From: Solirubrobacterales bacterium
GTDB taxonomy: Bacteria > Actinomycetota > Thermoleophilia > Solirubrobacterales > 70-9
Assembly: GCA_025450195.1 (NCBI GenBank)
Contig: JANWHW010000028.1
Coordinates: forward strand, 1-64,000
Direction of reading: 5' to 3'
DNA: 64,000 nt
A program made the position numbers and the translations under genes. Shown here in pieces: positions 58,885 through 64,000 of this stretch. The stretch's first letter is position 1; each line of letters begins with the position of its first letter. The notes below the pieces were generated by a model. The model was not told the DNA's origin, made no database searches, and saw only the letters and a program-made list of their open reading frames with translations.

Positions 58885-60146
58885 ACCCGAGGGACCCTGA
58901 GGCTTACCTCGACTCGCTCGAGCCGATCGGTTGGAAGCTCGGGCTGGAGCGGATGCACAAGCTGAGCGCCCTGCTCGGGATGCCCCAGCACCGCTTCGCC
59001 TCGATTCACGTGGTTGGCACCAATGGCAAGTCCTCGGTCACCCGGATGACCGCGGCCCTGCTGGAGGCGCATGGCCTCAGCGCCGGCGCGAGCGTCTCCC
59101 CACATGCCTCGCGCTGGTCGGAGCGGCTGCTGATCCATGGCACCGAGATCGGCCCCGCCGAGTTCACCGCTGCCGTGGAGCGCACCGCCGAGGCGGCCGA
59201 GGTCGTCAACCGGAGCCTCGGCGATGGCGAGGCGGTAACGCAGTTCGAGGTCGCCACCGCCGCGACGTTCGTCGCGCTGGCGAACGCCCGGGTCTCGGCC
59301 GCGGTCATCGAGGCGGGGCTGGGGGGGAGGCTCGACGCGACCAACACGATCCCCTCGCGGGTCACCATCCTCACCTCGGTCGGCCTCGACCACACTCAAT
59401 GGCTCGGCAACACCGAGGAGGAGATCGCCGCCGAGAAGTTGGCGGTGTTGCGCGATCACTCGATCCTGGTGCTGGGCCGGGTCAGCCCCGCGGTGGCGGC
59501 GCTCGCCGAGCGGACGGCGGAGGAACGGGGAGCGCGGCTGGTCATTGCCCCTGAGGATCCGGGGCCAAGCGTGAGGCTGCGCGCCGCCGGCCGGTTCCAG
59601 CGCCGCAACTTCGCTCTTGCCTGCGCCGCCGCCGAGGCGTTCCTCGGTGGGCTCGATCGAGAGCGTGCAGCTGAGGTTGCCGCAAGCCTTGCGATCCCGG
59701 GTCGCTTGGAGCATCTCGCCGATCACCCTCCGGTCTTTGTCGACGCGGCCCACAACCCCGATGGGGCGGCCGCCCTCGCCGAGGCGCTGCCGGAGGTTGC
59801 GGCCGGTCACCCTGTTGTCGCCTGCCTGGCGATCCTCCGCGACAAGGATCACGAAGCCATGGTCAAAGCCCTTGCCCCCGTGCTCGACCATGCAGTCTGC
59901 ACCGAGGTGCCCGCTGCGGCGCTGAGGGCCCGCGGTGCGCCCGAGACGGCGTCGCATCGGGCCGACGAGCTGGCTCGCATCTGTGCCGGCGTGGGCCTTG
60001 CCGCCGATAGCGAGCCCGACTTTGCCGTCGCCATACGAAAGGGCCGTCAGCTCGCTTCCACGACGCCGGAGGGCCTGCTTCTCATCACCGGGTCTCACTA
60101 TGCCCTCCGACCCGCGCGCGTGGCGCTTGGACTATGCGAGGATTGA
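58881..60146 (+). CDS. folC: Folylpolyglutamate/dihydrofolate synthase, probable ATA start
   Basis: 421 residues if begun at ATA 58881, against 397 from ATG 58953. The family-conserved DPEAYLDSLEPIGWKLGLER lies upstream of the ATG, and no ATG, GTG or TTG occurs before the in-frame stop at 58860. GGAGGAG at 58866-58872 is eight bases from the ATA, which also overlaps the valS stop as ATAG. ATP-binding VVGTNGKSSVTRM, then GLGGRLDATN, and GRLEHLADHPPVFVDAAHNPDGAAAL. Adds glutamate to folates. Confidence 0.92.
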   Translation: MDPRDPEAYLDSLEPIGWKLGLERMHKLSALLGMPQHRFASIHVVGTNGKSSVTRMTAALLEAHGLSAGASVSPHASRWSERLLIHGTEIGPAEFTAAVERTAEAAEVVNRSLGDGEAVTQFEVATAATFVALANARVSAAVIEAGLGGRLDATNTIPSRVTILTSVGLDHTQWLGNTEEEIAAEKLAVLRDHSILVLGRVSPAVAALAERTAEERGARLVIAPEDPGPSVRLRAAGRFQRRNFALACAAAEAFLGGLDRERAAEVAASLAIPGRLEHLADHPPVFVDAAHNPDGAAALAEALPEVAAGHPVVACLAILRDKDHEAMVKALAPVLDHAVCTEVPAAALRARGAPETASHRADELARICAGVGLAADSEPDFAVAIRKGRQLASTTPEGLLLITGSHYALRPARVALGLCED

Positions 60147-60149
60147 GAC

Positions 60150-60269
60150 ATGGAGCGCAGCACGGGATCTGAACTGCTGTCGATGATGGCTTTGGTCGCT
60201 GCGGTTGTCGCCGGGGTGATCCTGATCTTCTTCGGCATCGGCTACCTGTTCGGCAGGCTTTTCCTCTAG
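60150..60269 (+). CDS. Small single-helix membrane protein
   Basis: 39 residues. One transmembrane helix (MMALVAAVVAGVILIFFGIGYLFGRLF). It starts four bases after the folC stop region. Probably a real short gene; unknown family. Confidence 0.6.
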   Translation: MERSTGSELLSMMALVAAVVAGVILIFFGIGYLFGRLFL

Positions 60270-60312
60270 GGCAGCGAAGTAGACTGCCCCTCCCTTCGGC
60301 GGGGCCCCAGCC

Positions 60313-61059
60313 ATGGCAATAGCGATCTTCGGCATCAGCAACGACGGCCTCGACTTGGTCGTCAACCTCTTTGTCCTCATGCTGGTCGTGATCTGGCTGG
60401 CGCTGATCGTCTACACCTATCTCGATGCCAGGCGACGCATCTCGGATCCCTTCTTGATCGGCTGCGCGACGATCGGTGCGTTCATTCCGTATCTCGGCAC
60501 CGCCGTCTACGCGATAGTGCGACCGCCGGAGTTCCTCGAAGATGCCCACGAGCGAGAGCTGGAGATCAAGGCCGCGGAGCTCCGGGTACGCCAGCTCAAA
60601 GAGCTCTCCTGCCCTCGCTGCTCCTTCCCAATCGAGACGACCTATATGCGCTGCCCCCAGTGCCAGTGTCGGCTCAAGAACCCTTGCCCAACATGCAGCA
60701 AGCCGGTCGACCCTCGTTGGGCGCTCTGTCCGTTCTGCGAAAAACCGCTCCCAGGACGGGAGCGGTCCCGTCAGCGCCCGGCAGAGGGCCGCAAGCCATC
60801 TCGCGAGGAGCGCCCCGCACCCCGCGGGGAAGGTACGGCGCCAAAACGCCAGCCTGCTCGCAAACGGTCATCGCAGAGCGCTGGAGAGGAGCCGGCCCGC
60901 AGAGCCTCCAGAGAGCAGTCCCCAGGCACAAAAGAAGAGGCGCCCCCGGGCGCACCTGGGGAATCGGCGCCCGATAGCGGCCGCGAAAGCAAACCACCCC
61001 CAAAGCAGTCGAAAAGGAGCTCAAGCCGTGAGTCGGACCCTGATCCTCATCAAGCCTGA
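60313..61059 (+). CDS. Membrane protein with double zinc ribbon
   Basis: 248 residues. Two N-terminal helices ([27 protein letters not shown] and [23 protein letters not shown]), then a double zinc ribbon with four CxxC pairs ([37 protein letters not shown]), and a charged low-complexity C-terminus rich in Arg, Glu, Pro and Ser. The end overlaps ndk by 32 bases. Confidence 0.78.
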   Translation: MAIAIFGISNDGLDLVVNLFVLMLVVIWLALIVYTYLDARRRISDPFLIGCATIGAFIPYLGTAVYAIVRPPEFLEDAHERELEIKAAELRVRQLKELSCPRCSFPIETTYMRCPQCQCRLKNPCPTCSKPVDPRWALCPFCEKPLPGRERSRQRPAEGRKPSREERPAPRGEGTAPKRQPARKRSSQSAGEEPARRASREQSPGTKEEAPPGAPGESAPDSGRESKPPPKQSKRSSSRESDPDPHQA

Positions 61060-61435
61060 TGCATTCGAACGCGCCCTCAGCGGTGAGGTGATTGCCCGTT
61101 TCGAGCGCAAGGGGTTGCGCATCGAGGCGCTGAAGACGATGACCGCCAGCGAAGAGATCGCTCACGCGCACTACGCCGAGCACAGCGAGAAGCCCTTCTT
61201 CGGGGAGTTGGTTTCCTTCATCACCGGCGGCCCACTGGTCGCGATGGTGTTGAAAGGGCATGAGGCGGTCGCAGCCGCTCGACAGATAATCGGCGCAACG
61301 AACCCAGTTGAGGCGGCTCCTGGCTCGATCCGCGGCGACTACGCGCTCGAGGTGACCTTCAACATGGTCCATGGCTCGGACTCCGACGAGTCCGCCGAGC
61401 GAGAGAGAGCGATCTGGTTTCCAGAGTTGAGCTGA
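61028..61435 (+). CDS. ndk: Nucleoside diphosphate kinase
   Basis: 135 residues from GTG 61028, which lies inside the previous gene's end. N-terminus [21 protein letters not shown], and the phosphohistidine site [21 protein letters not shown]. Makes NTPs from NDPs. Followed by the structured repeat at 61443. Confidence 0.95.
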   Translation: MSRTLILIKPDAFERALSGEVIARFERKGLRIEALKTMTASEEIAHAHYAEHSEKPFFGELVSFITGGPLVAMVLKGHEAVAAARQIIGATNPVEAAPGSIRGDYALEVTFNMVHGSDSDESAERERAIWFPELS

Positions 61436-61442
61436 GCAGCTT

Positions 61443-61559
61443 GGCCCGGGATATGGGCGGGGGCCTCCACTTAACTTTTTCGATGAGGCGGCGTTCGTGT
61501 CTGAGGCCGAGCTAACGAAAAAGCGCAAGACGTTCCGACCCCCGCCCATATCCCGGGCC
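61443..61559. repeat. Roughly 110-bp inverted repeat, copy 2 (after ndk)
   Basis: Perfect 21-base arms GGCCCGGGATATGGGCGGGGG (61443-61463) and its complement at 61539-61559, with an inner TTTTTCG (61476-61482) and CGAAAAA (61516-61522) pair. It starts eight bases after the ndk stop. The motif CGAAAAAGCGCAAGACGTTC corresponds to the copy after clpP. Confidence 0.8.
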
Positions 61560-61574
61560 AAACCTTGAAGGCTG

Positions 61575-61602
61575 GCGAAAAAGTGCAAGACGCTCCACCC
61601 CC
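61575..61602. repeat. Half-copy of the same repeat
   Basis: GCGAAAAAGTGCAAGACGCT followed by CCACCCCC, matching the right-hand part of both full copies. It lies 15 bases beyond copy 2 and 22 before the maf GTG. Confidence 0.65.
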
Positions 61603-61623
61603 TGTCCGATTCTGGACACCAAC

Positions 61624-62181
61624 GTGAAGGTCACGCTGGCATCCGGATCGCCTCAGAGGGCTGAGATCCTTGGCAAGCTGGGCGTCGAGTTCGAGGTGGT
61701 CGTGCCGGGGGTCGAGGAGCTGACTGGAGGGGACCCGGAGATGGAGGTGCTCGAGAACGCGCGGCGGAAGGCCCGCGCGGTGGAGCGGGATGGCTTGGTC
61801 ATCGCCTGCGACACGGATGTCGTGATCGATGGGCGGGCCCTTGGCAAGCCTGCCGGCGAGGTCGAGGCGGGGGAGTACTTGACGTTGCTCTCGGGCCGCG
61901 CCCATGAAGTGCTGAGCGGGCTGGTCGTACTGGTTGACGGCAGGGAGCAGGCCGGTCTCGAACGCACGACCGTGGTGTTCAAGGACCTGGATGAGCAGGC
62001 GGTGGAGAGGTACGTGCGGTTCGGGGAGTGGCGGGGCCGGTCTGGGGGCTACGCGATCCAGACGCTCGGCTCGAGCTTGATCGCCAGGATCGAAGGCAGT
62101 GTCTCCAACGTGGTTGGCCTGCCGGTTGGCCTGCTGGCCGACCTGGCCCCCGGGCTCTTCGAGCGGGCTTATCAGCCTTAG
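61624..62181 (+). CDS. maf: Maf-like nucleotide pyrophosphatase
   Basis: 185 residues from GTG. VTLASGSPQRAEIL at the N-terminus, ENARRKARAV, ACDTDVVIDGRALGKPA and GYAIQTLGSSLIARIEGSVSNVVGLPV are the family blocks. Hydrolyses non-canonical NTPs; named for septum formation in Bacillus. It begins the ndk-maf-mreC-mreD order. Confidence 0.93.
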   Translation: MKVTLASGSPQRAEILGKLGVEFEVVVPGVEELTGGDPEMEVLENARRKARAVERDGLVIACDTDVVIDGRALGKPAGEVEAGEYLTLLSGRAHEVLSGLVVLVDGREQAGLERTTVVFKDLDEQAVERYVRFGEWRGRSGGYAIQTLGSSLIARIEGSVSNVVGLPVGLLADLAPGLFERAYQP

Positions 62182-62378
62182 CGTGGCGTTTCCGCATCGC
62201 CAAATCGGGTGCGCGAGCGCGATCTGGGATCATTGGGGCGAAGCTGCGGTCAAGGATCGGCATCTTCGCCCTGCAAGGACTCGAACAGCGCAGCCGCGAG
62301 AAGTGCCAGATGCCGCGGCAACTGGCAGAGTCACAACTGGCGCATAGTCGCCGGTTTTCCACAGAACTGGGTCTTTTC

Positions 62379-63230
62379 GTGTACCGCAAGCAGATACGCC
62401 GCCGAAGGGCGGTCCTCACTCTCCTCATTCTCGGCTCTTTCCTGCTGCTGACGATCACCTATGGGCGTGGCTCAGGTGGATTCCAGAATGGAGTCAGCAC
62501 GATCTTCAGTCCCCTTCAGACCGTTGCCGACAGAGCGTTGAAGCCGGCTCGCGACCTGGTTGGCTGGTTTGACAAGACCTTCGAGGCTCGAGGCGAAAAC
62601 AGCCGCCTGAAGGAGGAACTCGCGAAAGAACGGATGCAGGCGATCGCCGGCCAGGAGGCCCAGCAGGAGAACGCTCAGTTGCGGAAGCTGGTCGACTTGG
62701 ACGGCACACCCGTGCTTGCTTCCTCCGCGTATACGGAGGTGACGGCACGCGTGATCGCTCGATCTCCAACGCTCTGGCATACAGCGGTCGCCGTTGACGC
62801 TGGGAGCAGCGATGGAGTTCGGGTCGACGATCCGGTCATCAGCGGCGACGGCTTGGTTGGCCAGGTTGCCTCGGTCCAGCACGGCTCTGCGCAGGTAACC
62901 CTGATCACCGACCATACGAGCGCCGTCTCCGCGAAGGTGACGCCCGTCGGAGCGCAGGGGGTGATCAGGCCCGACGTCGGCAACCCCGAGGACCTGATCC
63001 TCGACTTCATCGACTCCACCAAGCTGGTTCACCAGGGCCAGGCGGTCGTAACGGCGGGTTGGAGCGCGCAGGGCCTCTCCTCGCTGTTTCCTCCGGGAAT
63101 CCCCGTTGGAGAGGTCACCCGCGCTTCGGTCGTCGAGCAGGAGGCAAGCCAGCAAGTCCACCTGCGGCCCTACGCGGACTTGGTCAATCTCGATCTGGTA
63201 CAGATCCTGACGGGCGGCTCGCGCGGATGA
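62379..63230 (+). CDS. mreC: Rod shape-determining protein MreC
   Basis: 283 residues from GTG 62379; the frame open to 62028 overlaps maf and is shadow. One transmembrane helix (VLTLLILGSFLLLTITYG), a coiled coil (ENSRLKEELAKERMQAIAGQEAQQENAQLRKLV) and two beta-barrel domains with VIARSPTLWHTAVAVDAGSSDGVRVDDPVISGDGLVGQV. It organises peptidoglycan elongation with MreD and PBP2. The mreB gene, which usually precedes it, is not in the window here. Confidence 0.93.
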   Translation: MYRKQIRRRRAVLTLLILGSFLLLTITYGRGSGGFQNGVSTIFSPLQTVADRALKPARDLVGWFDKTFEARGENSRLKEELAKERMQAIAGQEAQQENAQLRKLVDLDGTPVLASSAYTEVTARVIARSPTLWHTAVAVDAGSSDGVRVDDPVISGDGLVGQVASVQHGSAQVTLITDHTSAVSAKVTPVGAQGVIRPDVGNPEDLILDFIDSTKLVHQGQAVVTAGWSAQGLSSLFPPGIPVGEVTRASVVEQEASQQVHLRPYADLVNLDLVQILTGGSRG

Positions 63231-63298
63231 GCGCGGAGCGACCAAGCATGCATGTCTGGTTCTTCGCGCCGGGAGCAAAGCGCGAGGCTTTGCTATGA
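63227..63298 (+). repeat. 68-bp start-codon repeat, copy C (23-residue micro-ORF)
   Basis: ATG 63227 overlaps the mreC stop (ATGA). The 23-codon ORF MSAERPSMHVWFFAPGAKRE... ends in a TGA that overlaps the ATG of copy D at 63295. The two copies differ at only a few bases. Confidence 0.85.
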
Positions 63299-63366
63299 GC
63301 GCGGAGCGACCAAGCGTGCATGTCTGGTTCTTCGCGCCGGGAGCAAAGCGCGAGGCTTTGCTGTGA
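63295..63366 (+). repeat. 68-bp start-codon repeat, copy D (23-residue micro-ORF)
   Basis: ATG 63295 to TGA 63364-63366, encoding MSAERPSVHVWFFAPGAKRE..., which overlaps the GTG start of mreD at 63363. Tandem with copy C. Confidence 0.85.
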
Positions 63367-63911
63367 TCGTCACCCCAAGGATCTTTGCGCGCATAGCCGT
63401 GATCGTGGTCCTCGGCGTGCTTCTGCAGCTCTCGTTCTTCTCCCGTGTGATGCTCTTCGACACCAGTCCGGACGTGCTTCCCGCACTCGTTGTTTCGCTC
63501 GGACTGCTTGGCGGCAGCATGACCGGCACCCTGGCCGGGTTCTCGATCGGCTTCCTGGTCGATTGCCTGATGGCCGGGACGTTGGGGGGCTCCTCGCTGG
63601 TACTGCTCGGCATCGGCTACCTGGCGGGCCTCTTCCGCGAGCGATTTGAGATCCATAGCGCTCTCGTCCCGCCCTTGCTCTGCATGGGGCTCACCTTTGC
63701 CGCCGAGCTCGGGTTCGCTGCCGTGCAGTTGATGTTGGGGGTGGATGCCCCGGTGAGCACGCTGATCGTCCGCGACGTGATGCTCAAGAGCATCTTCGCC
63801 TTCTTCCTCGGATGGCCGATATACCTCGGAGTGCGGCGCGTTCTGCGTCCCGCATTGGTCGAGGGGACGAGGGTGCGCCGCCGCCGGCAGCCGACCGTGC
63901 TGGGAGCCTGA
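63363..63911 (+). CDS. mreD: Rod shape-determining protein MreD
   Basis: 182 residues from GTG 63363, which overlaps the TGA of the second repeat micro-ORF (GTGA). About five helices: VIVVLGVLLQLSFFSRVMLF, VLPALVVSLGLLGGSMTGTLAGFSIGFLVDCL, LVLLGIGYLAGLF and others. MreD anchors the elongasome with MreC. It is joined to mreC by two tandem micro-ORFs, each 4-nt coupled. Confidence 0.9.
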   Translation: MIVTPRIFARIAVIVVLGVLLQLSFFSRVMLFDTSPDVLPALVVSLGLLGGSMTGTLAGFSIGFLVDCLMAGTLGGSSLVLLGIGYLAGLFRERFEIHSALVPPLLCMGLTFAAELGFAAVQLMLGVDAPVSTLIVRDVMLKSIFAFFLGWPIYLGVRRVLRPALVEGTRVRRRRQPTVLGA

Positions 63912-63914
63912 GCT

Positions 63915-64000
63915 ATGTACCCGAGCTCAGACAAGCGCGACTCTCAGACGGAGGGCCGACTGAACCTGCGAATCGCGGTATTCGGGGCGGTGGCACTTGC
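63915..64000 (+). CDS. mrdA: Start of a penicillin-binding protein 2-like gene (partial)
   Basis: ATG 63915, four bases after mreD; only 28 codons fall inside the window (MYPSSDKRDSQTEGRLNLRI, then AVFGAVAL). The RLNLRIAVFGAVAL segment looks like the cytoplasmic end and membrane anchor of a class B PBP, and mreC-mreD-PBP2 is the usual order. No catalytic motif is visible. Confidence 0.6.
   Translation, partial: MYPSSDKRDSQTEGRLNLRIAVFGAVAL

Noticed and set aside
62028-63230. Longer mreC from 62028
   Set aside because: The extra 117 codons overlap maf and are Arg/Gly/Pro-rich without a membrane signal; the membrane helix follows GTG 62379 immediately.

Overview
The window is GC-rich chromosomal DNA of an actinobacterium. 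The gene content (caa3/A2-type oxidase with CtaA/CtaB/CtaG, a ClpP-ClpX-trigger factor neighbourhood, beta-oxidation genes, many GTG/TTG starts, and -10 boxes lying 6-10 nt before start codons) fits the Thermoleophilia (Solirubrobacterales-like). That placement is inference from gene content and style, not from a marker-gene comparison. There is no CRISPR array or prophage; the only recognisable mobile gene is a decayed IS5-type transposase near the left end.

Layout. 1-1.9 kb: a GNAT gene, the broken IS5 transposase, and a small zinc-ribbon gene. 1.9-16 kb: a GT4 glycosyltransferase followed by a respiratory region. Genes ctaC-ctaD-(Usp-like)-ctaE encode a complete A2-type cytochrome oxidase. 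Convergent to it are ctaA, a diheme lipoprotein cytochrome c, and a minus-strand operon of a subunit II-like gene, a subunit I-like gene, ctaB and two small membrane genes. The second oxidase-like pair keeps the heme-copper oxidase fold signatures but has lost nearly all metal ligands. 16-20.7 kb: PAP2 phosphatase, LPG-synthase-like flippase, trxB, VOC protein, greA and a UBP zinc finger. 20.7-28.8 kb: a minus-strand block of alkylsulfatase, 3-hydroxyacyl-CoA dehydrogenase, cupin, enoyl-CoA hydratase, acyl-CoA dehydrogenase, class IV aminotransferase and thiolase, consistent with fatty-acyl or alkyl-sulfate catabolism. 28.8-45.7 kb: housekeeping and accessory genes (1-Cys peroxiredoxin, NUDIX, SDRs, cobalamin adenosyltransferase, DUF1015, msrA, large membrane protein, sterol desaturase-like, ICMT-like) with tRNA-Pro(TGG), tRNA-Arg(TCT) and tRNA-His(GTG). 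45.9-50.4 kb: GH15, ctaG and a spermidine synthase-like membrane fusion. 50.4-64 kb: tig, clpP, M23 peptidase, clpX, valS, folC, ndk, maf, mreC, mreD and the start of a PBP2-like gene.

The most notable observations are four. First, the ligand-less cytochrome oxidase subunit I/II pair co-oriented with ctaB. Second, a 68-bp dispersed repeat that always ends on a gene's start codon and encodes a 23-residue micro-ORF joined to the gene by a 4-nt ATGA/GTGA overlap (in front of mreD twice in tandem, ctaB and a membrane gene, plus a shortened copy before GH15). Third, a roughly 110-bp inverted repeat that occurs after clpP and after ndk, with outer arms of different sequence that each remain self-complementary. 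Fourth, three conserved genes (clpX, folC and a UBP zinc-finger gene) whose best start codons are non-standard (CTG, ATA, ACG). Several smaller palindromic repeat families are also present.
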